Below are positions 16,916-25,378 of a stretch of DNA of 64,000 nt, piece by piece (the stretch's first letter is position 1; each line of letters opens with the position of its first letter). The stretch is from Mycobacterium sp. ITM-2016-00317 (GTDB taxonomy: Bacteria; Actinomycetota; Actinomycetes; Mycobacteriales; Mycobacteriaceae): NCBI RefSeq assembly GCF_002968295.1, contig NZ_CP134399.1:5766001-5830000 (forward strand). The letters are read 5' to 3'. Under the pieces are notes generated by a model. That model did not search any database, was not told the origin of the DNA, and saw only the letters and a program-made list of their open reading frames with translations. Both the position numbers and the translations under genes were made by a program.

Positions 16916-17937
16916 GAACCCCAGCACCCAGGGCGGCGCTCGTCGCGTTGCTCGCCGCCGTCGCGCTGATCCTGAGCGCATGCGTCTCCGGGGAGAATGC
17001 GAGCAGCAGCGAAACCGCCGACGGAACCGGCACTGTCGACGGCCAGGTGCTCGACATCGACTTCGCCACCTACAACCCGTTGAGCCTGATCATCAAGGAC
17101 CAGCGGTGGCTGGAAGCCCAAGGGGTCGAGGTCAACTGGGTGCAGTCGGCCGGCTCGAACAAGGCCAACGAGGCCCTGCGTGCCGGTGCCATCGACGTCG
17201 GTTCGACAGCGGGATCGGCGGCGCTGCTCGCGCGTTCGAACGGCTCCCCCATCCAGGTCATCGCGATCTACTCGCAGCCGGAGTGGGCCGCACTCGTCGC
17301 GCCCGCCGGGAGTGACATCACCGACGTCGCGCAGCTGAGCGGCAAGAGCGTAGCCGCCACCAAGGGCACCGACCCGTACTTCTTCCTGCTGCAGGCGCTG
17401 GAAGCGAACGGACTGTCCGCCGCCGACGTCACGGTGCAGAATCTGCAGCACGCCGACGGCTGGGCCGCGCTGCAGAACGGATCGGTCGACGCGTGGGCCG
17501 GACTGGACCCGATCATGGCCGGCGCCGAACAGAACGGCGCCACGCTGTTCTACCGCGACGTCGACCTCAACAGCTACGGCTTCCTCAACGCGCGCGAGGA
17601 CTTCCTGAATGAGAAGCCCGAGCTCGCCCAGCTCGTCGTGGACGCCTACGCCGCCGCCGCGGTGTGGGCGGCCGAGAACCCTGACGAGACAGCGCAGATC
17701 CTCGCCGACGCCGCGGGCATCGAGCTGCCCGTCGCGCAGAAGGTGATCAACGAGCGGTCGAACCTCGACGTGAATCAGGTTCCCGGCGACGCACAGCTGG
17801 CGGTGCTGGAGAAGATCGGCCCGATCTTCGTCGACCTCGGCGACGTACAGAGCCGACAGCAGGTCGACGATGCGCTGCAGACGATCGTCAACGACTCTTT
17901 CGTCAAACAGGCCGACGCCGCCCGCTTCCGGTCGTGA
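16912..17937 (+). CDS. ABC transporter substrate-binding lipoprotein, aliphatic sulfonate type
   Basis: 341 residues with a lipoprotein signal: basic start, hydrophobic run, and lipobox LSAC with Cys24. The mature part has the SsuA/NMT1 layout, including the ALRAGAIDVGSTAGSAAL and NGSVDAWAGLDP segments, which in SsuA-like proteins shape the oxoanion site. Anchored outside the membrane to feed the permease. Sulfonates are the likeliest ligand; nitrate, taurine or a pyrimidine precursor remain possible. Confidence 0.87.
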   Translation: MRTPAPRAALVALLAAVALILSACVSGENASSSETADGTGTVDGQVLDIDFATYNPLSLIIKDQRWLEAQGVEVNWVQSAGSNKANEALRAGAIDVGSTAGSAALLARSNGSPIQVIAIYSQPEWAALVAPAGSDITDVAQLSGKSVAATKGTDPYFFLLQALEANGLSAADVTVQNLQHADGWAALQNGSVDAWAGLDPIMAGAEQNGATLFYRDVDLNSYGFLNAREDFLNEKPELAQLVVDAYAAAAVWAAENPDETAQILADAAGIELPVAQKVINERSNLDVNQVPGDAQLAVLEKIGPIFVDLGDVQSRQQVDDALQTIVNDSFVKQADAARFRS

Positions 17938-18737
17938 CCGAGACGATCGACAAGGCGGGCACGACACCGGGCACGGGCCTGACGGAGCGCCGCGGGGTGC
18001 GCTTCGTCGCCGGCGCCCTGCTCCCGGCGCTGCTACTCGTTGTGTGGCAATGGGTTTCGGCCAGCGGACTGGTGGCCGTCTCGATACTGCCGTCACCGGC
18101 GATGGTATGGCTGGCCGCCGTCGACCTGACCGAGCGCGGCCTGTACGCACACTACATCGCCATCTCGACCCAGCGTGTGCTGACGGGTTTCGCGATCGGG
18201 GCGGCGGCCGGTCTGGCCGTCGGCGCGGTCGTCGGACTGTCGAAGGTGGTCAGTGTGCTACTCGCACCGACGTTCGGCGGTATCCGCGCCGTCCCGTCCC
18301 TGGCCTGGGTGCCGCTGCTGATCCTGTGGTTCGGCATCGGTGAGGAATCCAAGGTCATCCTGATCGCCATCGGCGCGTTCTTCCCCGTCTACACGGTCGT
18401 CGGTGCCGCGTTACGTCACGTGGACAGGTATCTACTGGAGGCCGGCCGCGCCTTCGGATTACACGGTCTGCGCCTGTTCGTCACCGTGCAGCTTCCGGCG
18501 GTCGTGCCGTCGACGGTCTCCGCGCTGCGCCTGGCCCTGGCCCAGTCCTGGCTCTTCCTGGTCGCCGCGGAGCTGATTGCCAGCTCGATGGGCCTCGGGT
18601 TCCTTCTGCTCGACTCCGGGCAGAACGGGCGGATCGACCGGATCTTCCTGGCCATCATCTCGCTGGCCCTGCTCGGCAAGCTCACCGATTCGCTGCTGAG
18701 TTTGTTCGAGAAGTGGGCGATCAGGAAGTGGGCGTAG
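17934..18737 (+). CDS. ABC transporter permease, SsuC type
   Basis: 267 residues, about six membrane segments, starting at a GTG that overlaps the stop of the binding-protein gene. The cytoplasmic EAA-like loop (EAGRAFGLHGLRLFVTVQLPAVVP) that contacts the ATPase is clear. Completes a three-gene importer; a strong hairpin terminator follows 17 bp after the stop. Confidence 0.9.
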   Translation: MTETIDKAGTTPGTGLTERRGVRFVAGALLPALLLVVWQWVSASGLVAVSILPSPAMVWLAAVDLTERGLYAHYIAISTQRVLTGFAIGAAAGLAVGAVVGLSKVVSVLLAPTFGGIRAVPSLAWVPLLILWFGIGEESKVILIAIGAFFPVYTVVGAALRHVDRYLLEAGRAFGLHGLRLFVTVQLPAVVPSTVSALRLALAQSWLFLVAAELIASSMGLGFLLLDSGQNGRIDRIFLAIISLALLGKLTDSLLSLFEKWAIRKWA

Positions 18738-18754
18738 CACCGACCGCCGACGGA

Positions 18755-18785
18755 ACCGGCCCCCTGCATGGTGCAGGGGGCCGGT
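18755..18785. terminator. Bidirectional hairpin terminator
   Basis: A perfect 14-bp stem (18755-18768 with 18772-18785) and a 3-nt TGG loop lie between the convergent permease and GjpA-like genes. There is no long U-tract on either strand, as is common for mycobacterial terminators, so termination is inferred from the very stable stem and convergent position. Confidence 0.75.
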
Positions 18786-18820
18786 CCGATCACGATGTCG
18801 ACTTGTCAGGCGGTCACCGG

Positions 18821-20170
18821 TCAGGCGTCGGTATCGGTGTCCGAACCTGAATCGGTGTCCGAATCGGTGGCGGGAGCAGCGGTCTCGCCCTCGCTCGGGT
18901 CGGCGCCGTCGGTGGACTCCTCGGCCTCGGTGGTCTCCTCGGCCGCGTCCTCGGTCCCGTCCTCGTCCTCGGTACCGTCCTCGTCGGTGACCTCGTCGGT
19001 GACCTCGGTGCCTTCTTCGGTCTCGGGCGTCACCTCGACGGCGGGCACCTCTTCCTCCGCCACCACATCCGTGACAGCGTCCTCGACCACGACGTCACCG
19101 GCGGCGTCCTCCGTACCGGCGTCCTCCTCGGTGGCGGTCTCGGTCTCGGAGCCGGTCGACACGTCGATGATGAACGAAGCCGGAGTCGGGTTCGGGGTCG
19201 GCGCGGGGGCGGGCGCGGGCACCGGCTCGGGCTTCTTGAGTGCCTCGGCAATGGTCTGCGGGAGCTTGACGAACAGCGCGTCGAGGGTGCCGCCTTCGGA
19301 GAACAGACCCGGGAAGTTCTCCGGGCTGTAGATCGGGTCACCGTTCTCGTCGTGGCCGAAGTACGGCTTGTAGCCGTTGAGGAACGCGCCCGTGATCAGA
19401 CCCGGTGCGTTGACCAGCGCGGTGAACGCATCCTTGAGGTTGCCTTCCTTCACCGCCGCGAACACGGTGTCGGCGACGTTCATCGCCGCGAAGAACGCGG
19501 TGATCGGCGGGGACATCAGCCCCTTGGAGATCGTGATGATGTTGCCGCGGGTGATCAGCGAGTCGTAGACCCGCCCGACCGCGTCGAACATCGCCTTGGG
19601 GATGGTCAGGATCGACGTCAGCGGGAACGCCAGGTTCTCCATGGCGACCAGCACCCAGGTGTTCAGCTCGACCAGGGCCTCAGTGAAATGTCCGTCGCCG
19701 AGGAACTCGAACGCGGCCTGCAGCCGCACCGGCAGGTTGGTCAACGAGCGCTGCACGCCCTCGGCCGCGCCGACGAGGCCGGTACCGCGGCGGGTGCCCG
19801 CCTGCTCGGCCGTCATGCCCCAGATCGTCTTGAGGTGGTCGGCCTGGTTCTCGCCGATCTGGTTGAGGATCGGGAACGGGGTGTTCCACAGCGACGAGCC
19901 GATGGCGCCGATCTGGCTGAACGTGCTGGTGATGTTGTTCTGCCAGACGAGCAGCGGGTTCTCCAGGACGGGGTTGGTCGAGGCGGCCAGCGCGACGGCG
20001 GCCTGCCGGACATCCGGCGCCGAGGTGGTCGGCGAGACGGGGTTCACGGCAATGGCACTTGCGGCCACCACGGCGGCGCCGCTCACCAGAAACTTGTTCA
20101 CTCGCGAAGGCTTCTTCGCCAGCACCGGCTGAGGTGCGGCGCCATACGCGACCGAAAGTGCTTGTTGCAC
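18821..20170 (-). CDS. GjpA-like secreted surface protein with acidic tail
   Basis: 449 residues from GTG 20170, which is preceded by AAAGGAG five bases upstream; the longer frame begins inside the leader. A basic/hydrophobic segment at residues ~20-55 (KFLVSGAAVVAASAIAV) looks like a signal or anchor. The middle ~270 residues (NPLLVWQNN..., TWVLVAMENLAF...) match the mycobacterial group usually named GjpA-like outer-membrane porin. The last ~115 residues are low-complexity Glu/Asp/Thr/Val-rich after a Pro-Ala-rich spacer. Two IdeR-like boxes lie 50-93 bp upstream, so expression is probably iron repressed. Confidence 0.72.
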   Translation of the reverse strand: MQQALSVAYGAAPQPVLAKKPSRVNKFLVSGAAVVAASAIAVNPVSPTTSAPDVRQAAVALAASTNPVLENPLLVWQNNITSTFSQIGAIGSSLWNTPFPILNQIGENQADHLKTIWGMTAEQAGTRRGTGLVGAAEGVQRSLTNLPVRLQAAFEFLGDGHFTEALVELNTWVLVAMENLAFPLTSILTIPKAMFDAVGRVYDSLITRGNIITISKGLMSPPITAFFAAMNVADTVFAAVKEGNLKDAFTALVNAPGLITGAFLNGYKPYFGHDENGDPIYSPENFPGLFSEGGTLDALFVKLPQTIAEALKKPEPVPAPAPAPTPNPTPASFIIDVSTGSETETATEEDAGTEDAAGDVVVEDAVTDVVAEEEVPAVEVTPETEEGTEVTDEVTDEDGTEDEDGTEDAAEETTEAEESTDGADPSEGETAAPATDSDTDSGSDTDTDA

Positions 20171-20219
20171 GGATACTCCTTTGGTACAGGTCATCGCCCC
20201 CCATGGGCGCGCTCGAACG

Positions 20220-20238
20220 TTAGCTGAGGATTACCTAA
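20220..20238. promoter_or_regulatory. Putative IdeR iron box 1
   Basis: TTAGCTGAGGATTACCTAA matches the 19-bp IdeR palindrome TTAGGTTAGGCTAACCTAA at 15 of 19 positions. It lies about 50 bp upstream of the GTG start of the GjpA-like gene. Confidence 0.65.
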
Positions 20239-20244
20239 GAAGCA

Positions 20245-20263
20245 ATAGGGTTGGCTAACCTCA
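20245..20263. promoter_or_regulatory. Putative IdeR iron box 2
   Basis: ATAGGGTTGGCTAACCTCA matches the IdeR consensus at 15 of 19 positions. Its centre is 25 bp from that of box 1. Paired boxes are usual for strong IdeR-repressed genes. The divergent amidase gene starts 158 bp away and could also be affected. Confidence 0.65.
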
Positions 20264-20420
20264 GTTAGGGTCCGTTGTTAGCTGGATTTGCTGCGGCGCT
20301 TTCTGGTCCGGCAAATTCTCAGGTCATCACGGCTGTGGCGCGCGTCACGCTAATTTGCGCCGGGGTAAATGCTGCCTGGGACGGGCCGGGAGTGACGGCC
20401 GACGGGCTACGGTCGAGCCC

Positions 20421-21890
20421 GTGAATGCCGAGGAATACCGCGCACAGGATGCGACCGGACTTGCCCAGCTGGTGGCCGACAAGCAGGTCACAGCCGACGA
20501 ACTGCTGGACCTGGCACGTGCACGGGCCGCGGAGGTGAACCCGAGGATCAACGCGATCGTGCGCGATGTTCCCGCCGCGCCCGCCGACGCCGCCGACGGC
20601 CCCTTCACCGGCGTCCCGTTCCTGATCAAGGACCTGGCGCAGGACTACGCGGGCCTGCCCACCTCGCGCGGGTCACGCGCACTGATGTCGACCCCGGCCA
20701 CCGAACACGCGACGATCGTGCGGCGCTGGATCGAGGCCGGCCTGGTGATCTTCGGCAAGACCAACACGCCCGAGTTCGGCGCCAAAGGAATCACCGAGCC
20801 GGTCGCCTGGGGTCCCGCGCGAAATCCCTGGGATCTGAGCCGGACTCCGGGCGGCTCCTCGGGAGGTTCTGCGGCCGCTGTCGCCGCGGGCGTGGTGCCC
20901 TGCGCCGGCGCGAACGACGGCGGCGGCTCGATCCGCATCCCGGCGGCGTGTTGTGGGCTCGTGGGGTTGAAGCCCGGCCGCGGGCTGACTCCGATGGGCC
21001 CCGAGACCGGTGAGTCGATGCACGGGTCGGCGGTGCAGGGGGTCGTCTCACGCACGGTCCGAGACACTGCCGCGATGCTGGACGCGATCAGCGGCGGCGA
21101 GCCGTGGGGACCGTTCAGTCCCGCAATGCCCAACGCCCCCTTCGCTTCCTGCCTCGAGCAGGAACCCGGCCCGCTGCGCATCGGGGTCCGGGTCCCGACT
21201 GCGATCAACCCGACACCGCACCGGGAGGCGTTCGCCGCGGTCGAGGCGACAGTGCAGACGCTGACCGATTTGGGCCACCACGTCGAGGAACTGGCGACCG
21301 CCCCGTTCGACGACGCCGCGCTGGCCCGTGACTTCCTGCTCACGTGGTTCGTCTACACCGCATGGGAACTCGACGACGCCAAGCGGCTCACCGGCGCGGG
21401 AGACGAGGCGTTCGAACGCGACACCCGGATCCTGGCCGCGATCGGCCGCGCCACCAGCAGCGTGGACTACGTCGACGCCGTGCAGCGCCGGCACGACCAC
21501 ACCCGTCGGCTGACGACGTACTTCGAGTCCTACGACCTGTTGCTGACCCCGACGCTGGCCACGCCCCCGCCGGCGATCGGCGAGTTCGACCTGCCGCCGG
21601 CGTTGCAGAAGGCCTCGGACGTACTGCTCAAGACGCGCACCGCCCAGCTGTTGCGGTTCACCAACCTCGTCGACGACATCGTCGACAAGAACCTCGGCTG
21701 GGTCCCCTACACCCAGCTGGCGAATCTCACTGGCCGCCCGGCGATCTCGCTGCCTGTGCACTGGACGGCCGATGGCCTGCCACTGGGTGTCCAGTTCGTC
21801 GCCCCCCTGGCCGGTGAGGCGCTGCTGCTCCAGGTAGCGGCCCAACTGGAGCAGGCGATGCCGTGGAAGGACCGCGTCGCGCCGATCTGA
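20421..21890 (+). CDS. Amidase (AS family)
   Basis: 489 residues from GTG 20421. The amidase-signature catalytic triad is visible: Lys in FLIKDL, the cis-Ser and nucleophile Ser in the GGSSGGSAAA run. GANDGGGSIRIPA and GLVGLKPGRG follow as expected. These enzymes hydrolyse carboxamides; the substrate is not predictable. It diverges from the GjpA-like gene and converges with the P450 gene. Confidence 0.9.
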   Translation: MNAEEYRAQDATGLAQLVADKQVTADELLDLARARAAEVNPRINAIVRDVPAAPADAADGPFTGVPFLIKDLAQDYAGLPTSRGSRALMSTPATEHATIVRRWIEAGLVIFGKTNTPEFGAKGITEPVAWGPARNPWDLSRTPGGSSGGSAAAVAAGVVPCAGANDGGGSIRIPAACCGLVGLKPGRGLTPMGPETGESMHGSAVQGVVSRTVRDTAAMLDAISGGEPWGPFSPAMPNAPFASCLEQEPGPLRIGVRVPTAINPTPHREAFAAVEATVQTLTDLGHHVEELATAPFDDAALARDFLLTWFVYTAWELDDAKRLTGAGDEAFERDTRILAAIGRATSSVDYVDAVQRRHDHTRRLTTYFESYDLLLTPTLATPPPAIGEFDLPPALQKASDVLLKTRTAQLLRFTNLVDDIVDKNLGWVPYTQLANLTGRPAISLPVHWTADGLPLGVQFVAPLAGEALLLQVAAQLEQAMPWKDRVAPI

Positions 21891-21916
21891 GCGCCCAGGC
21901 CCAGTTGCGTTGCGTC

Positions 21917-23104
21917 TCAGCCGATGATGGCAGGCATCGTGTCCCAGCCGCGCACCGTCGACGTGCGCGAGCGGCGCGCATTGTCGATGTCGATCTCCCA
22001 CTTCGGGAAGCGCTTCAGCACCTCTTCGAGCGCGATGCGGCCTTCCAGCCGGGCCAGCGGCGCCCCGACGCAGAAGTGCGCGCCGCGGCCGAAGGTCAGA
22101 TGGCCGCCCGGCCGGCGGCGGATGTCGAACTCGTCGGGTCTGTCGAAGTGCCGTTCGTCGCGGTTGGCCGACGCGAGCATCACCAGCAGCGCACTGCCCG
22201 AAGGGATCACCTGGTCCTGGAACCTCACGTCGTCGGTGGCGACGTAGCGGGCGACGTGCGGACCCGGCGGCTCGAAGCGCAGCAGTTCCTCGATCGCTCC
22301 GGGGATCAGGGTCGGGTTCTCTGCGAGTTCGCCGCGCTGATCCGGGTGTTCGGCCAGCACCTTGCCCATCCACCCGAACAGCCGCCCGGTGGTTTCCACC
22401 CCGGCGCCCGCGACGACGGCCAGGAACACGATCAGCTCCTGTTTGGTGAGCTTGCGAGTGGTGCCGGTCTCGTCGTCGAACTCCACCGCGAGCAGCTCGG
22501 TGATGAGGTCGTCGGACGGGTTCTTCTCCCGCCAGGCGACGTACTCACCGAACATCTCGCCGGTGAAATAGCGGTCCTTGTCGATGGTCATCGGCTTGCC
22601 CGCCTCGTTGCGCAACGACTTGTTCGCATGAGCGCGCACCGTGGGCTGCTCCGAGTCCGGGATCCCGGCCAGCATCCCGATGGTCTTCATCGGCAGTTCC
22701 GCGCCGAGATCGGTGACGAAGTCGAAGCGGTCGGTCCCGACGATCGGGTCGAGGCAGGCCACACAGAACGCCCGTATCTTGTCCTCGATCGCCCGCATCT
22801 TCTTCGGGGTGAACGCCCGCGACACGATCGCCCGGTGGATGGTGTGCAGCGGCGGATCCTCGTTGATGAAGATGCCCGGCGGCATCACCGGATCGGTCAG
22901 CACCACCTCGAGGATGTCGCCCTTGGCCGAGCTCAGTCGGGCGGTGTCCTTCAGGGCCGCGTCCACGTCGGCGTAGCGGCTGATCCCCCAGAAGTTGTGT
23001 TGTTCGTTGACATACACCGGGGATTCGTCGCGCAGACGCCGGTAGGTCGGATACGGGTCGAGGTCGATCTCGACGTCCCACGGGTCGTAGTACAGGTCGG
23101 TCAT
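21917..23104 (-). CDS. Cytochrome P450
   Basis: 395 residues from ATG 23104, preceded by GGAGGAG. The I-helix AGAGVETT oxygen-binding motif, K-helix EELLR (ExxR) and heme loop FGRGAHFCVG with the ligand Cys at ~345 are intact, so it should be an active heme monooxygenase. Soluble, no membrane anchor. No ferredoxin is adjacent. Substrate unknown; it could act on small lipids or xenobiotics. Confidence 0.92.
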   Translation of the reverse strand: MTDLYYDPWDVEIDLDPYPTYRRLRDESPVYVNEQHNFWGISRYADVDAALKDTARLSSAKGDILEVVLTDPVMPPGIFINEDPPLHTIHRAIVSRAFTPKKMRAIEDKIRAFCVACLDPIVGTDRFDFVTDLGAELPMKTIGMLAGIPDSEQPTVRAHANKSLRNEAGKPMTIDKDRYFTGEMFGEYVAWREKNPSDDLITELLAVEFDDETGTTRKLTKQELIVFLAVVAGAGVETTGRLFGWMGKVLAEHPDQRGELAENPTLIPGAIEELLRFEPPGPHVARYVATDDVRFQDQVIPSGSALLVMLASANRDERHFDRPDEFDIRRRPGGHLTFGRGAHFCVGAPLARLEGRIALEEVLKRFPKWEIDIDNARRSRTSTVRGWDTMPAIIG

Positions 23105-23189
23105 CGTCGACTCCTCCCAGGCGGCCGTCCGCAGCATAGCCCAGCCGCTGTACATGTGTATAGCGGCTGGATGGCGGCACGCCGGCGCG

Positions 23190-24158
23190 TCACATGGCCG
23201 CGGCCTGCCAGTCCCGCGCAGCCACCAATTCGGGCACCAGGGTCTCGGTGAGCAGGCGGACGTCGTCGACGTCGTCGCCGGGATAGCGCAGCGTGCTGGT
23301 GGCGGTGGGGACGTCCCCTCCGACACCGACGATGCGGGTGCCACGCGGGCCGGTCCACTCCGCCATCTGGGTCTCCCACTTCGATCCGGCGAAGACCAGC
23401 ATCCGCAGATCGGTGTTCTTGGTGCGGTAGACGTCGACGTGACTCCAGTCGCCGGTCTCGCAGCCGATGGCCGACCGGCGCGGGCCCTCCCGCAGCATCA
23501 ACGCGCCCTGCTGGGCCGAAGAGAACCGCTGCGCAGGCGCGCACAGGTGCGTCTCGACGGGCCCCAGCAGGTGTCCGGAAACCGCGGGGAGCCAATCGTT
23601 CTCGGTGTCCAGCAGGTGATCACTGGCGCGGGCCGCGGCCGCGATCGCACCGACCAGATCACGTCGGGGTGTGCCGGTCAGGTGACATTCGAGAGCCAAC
23701 AGCAGGGCCAGGGTGTGCTGGTAGCTGCGACAGGCCACCCCGCCCGCCTCGGGCCCGGCCCACAATTCGACGGTGGCCTCGCACCGTGTCGTGATGGGCG
23801 ACCCAGCGGTGTTGGTCAGCGCCACACGGTGCGCGGCGGGATCGATGCGGTCCAGCGCGTCGAGCGTCTCGACCGATCCGCCGGTGGCCGAGGTGGCCAC
23901 CACCAACGTGTCCGGCCCCCACACGGGGAGCAGTTCCAAGGACGCGATCTCCGAGACCGCGCTGATGCCGCGGCTCCGCAGCCGCGCAGCGGCCACCCCG
24001 GCGGCGTAGGCCGACGAGCCCATGCCGATGAACACCACACGGGACACCTCCGGCGGCACCACCTGCGACCACGGATTGTGTTGTGCCAGAGTATCGGCCA
24101 GCTTCGACAGCATCTCCGGCTTGCGGGCGAGGTCGGCGGCGAACGCATCGGGATTCAT
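23190..24158 (-). CDS. SIS-domain aminosugar isomerase-like protein
   Basis: 322 residues from ATG 24158, overlapping the kinase gene by ATGA. Two SIS domains resemble the isomerase half of GlmS: FIGMGSSAYAAG near residue 44 and ATSATGGSVETL near residue 95 are sugar-phosphate binding loops. The glutaminase domain of GlmS is absent. With the neighbouring kinase it suggests glucosamine to glucosamine-6-phosphate to a glycolytic sugar phosphate; that order is inference. Confidence 0.82.
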   Translation of the reverse strand: MNPDAFAADLARKPEMLSKLADTLAQHNPWSQVVPPEVSRVVFIGMGSSAYAAGVAAARLRSRGISAVSEIASLELLPVWGPDTLVVATSATGGSVETLDALDRIDPAAHRVALTNTAGSPITTRCEATVELWAGPEAGGVACRSYQHTLALLLALECHLTGTPRRDLVGAIAAAARASDHLLDTENDWLPAVSGHLLGPVETHLCAPAQRFSSAQQGALMLREGPRRSAIGCETGDWSHVDVYRTKNTDLRMLVFAGSKWETQMAEWTGPRGTRIVGVGGDVPTATSTLRYPGDDVDDVRLLTETLVPELVAARDWQAAAM

Positions 24159-25375
24159 CGGCTCATCTCTTGCAGTAGGGCGGGCAGCGCCGCGTCGGGG
24201 ACATACATCCACCGCGGTAGGTGGCGGGCGGCATAGACGATCTCGCGGAGCACCTGCTGCAGCCGGAACGCGGTGAGGGCGTGGTCGAGATGCAGGTCGG
24301 CATGCCCGGTTTCGGACAACCTGCGCAGATACGCGTCGCGCAGCGCAGCACGGGCGGCGGCGTCGACGGGTGCGAGGCTCTGCGGTGCGAGCTCGCTGCG
24401 TTCGGCCGCGACGATCGCGACATGGGACAGCGATTGCAGAATCCCGGCCAGGTCCACCGCGGCCGGTACCGGCAGCACCCGCTCGGCCGGCGGGAGCACG
24501 GGGTTGCCGTCGAAATCGGTGACGACCATGACCTCGCCGGTTCGCAGCACCTGCCCGACGTGCAGGTCGCCGTGCGCGTCCAGGATCGGGACGTCCACCA
24601 GATCGGCCAACCGCGCGAGGCTCGCGGCGACGGTGTCCGCGTGCTCGGCCAACAGCTGCGCATTACCCGCGCCGGCGAGTGAACGCGCGGCCGCCAGGGT
24701 GGTGAAAGCGTTGTCGCGCCATCGTTCTGCGTCGGCGCGCGTCGAGGTCGTCACCGTGGCGGCCAGCGACGAGTGCAGGTCGGCGACCACGTCGCCGAGC
24801 GCGGTGCAGGTGTGCACCACGGCGGCGTGATCACCGCTGCGGGCCGCGGCTTTGAAAAGTTCCACCGCCCAGGTCCAGCCGTCGACGGCACCGGGCAGGT
24901 ATTCGGTGACGGTGGCGACCAGCGTCTCCGCCCCGTCGTCCGGCGTCCAGGTGACCACCCCCCACGGCGTGGGCATCGCGGTGAACCCCGCCGCGGTCAG
25001 GCAGGCCAGCCTGCCCGGCGCCGGATGCGGGCCCGACTCGAGGTGGGTCGCCCATTTCACCACCGCGGCGTCACCGACGATCACCGACTCGTTGGTCTGG
25101 TCGACGGTGACGGGCCGCTCACCGCGTGGTGCCGAAACTGTTGTCCAGGAGAGCATCTGGAACCGGCCGTCAGACGACCGGCCGGGCCTGCGGGCGAGGA
25201 GTCGCAGCAGGGCTTCGGCGGCGCCGTCCCCGGCGCCTGCCCGGCGCCACCGGTCCCCGTCGGCCACGGCGGGCACCGCCGACAGCGTTCCGTCCGCGTC
25301 CACGATCACCAACGCGTGCCGGTCTCCGAGAAGCAGGAGATCGGCCGGGGACAGGTCGGTCGGTTCGAACGGCAC
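24155..25375 (-). CDS. Glucosamine kinase-like phosphotransferase
   Basis: 406 residues from GTG 25375. It has the aminoglycoside-phosphotransferase/maltokinase fold: QTNESVIVGDAAVVKW at ~93-108 (nucleotide-binding Lys), DAHGDLHVGQ at 267-276 (catalytic loop) and DFDGNP at 287-292 (metal-binding Asp). These sequences match the actinobacterial glucosamine kinase group described from Streptacidiphilus, whose genes are often linked to SIS isomerases, as here. It could still phosphorylate another aminosugar. Confidence 0.75.
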   Translation of the reverse strand: MPFEPTDLSPADLLLLGDRHALVIVDADGTLSAVPAVADGDRWRRAGAGDGAAEALLRLLARRPGRSSDGRFQMLSWTTVSAPRGERPVTVDQTNESVIVGDAAVVKWATHLESGPHPAPGRLACLTAAGFTAMPTPWGVVTWTPDDGAETLVATVTEYLPGAVDGWTWAVELFKAAARSGDHAAVVHTCTALGDVVADLHSSLAATVTTSTRADAERWRDNAFTTLAAARSLAGAGNAQLLAEHADTVAASLARLADLVDVPILDAHGDLHVGQVLRTGEVMVVTDFDGNPVLPPAERVLPVPAAVDLAGILQSLSHVAIVAAERSELAPQSLAPVDAAARAALRDAYLRRLSETGHADLHLDHALTAFRLQQVLREIVYAARHLPRWMYVPDAALPALLQEMSR

Positions 25376-25378
25376 GGA

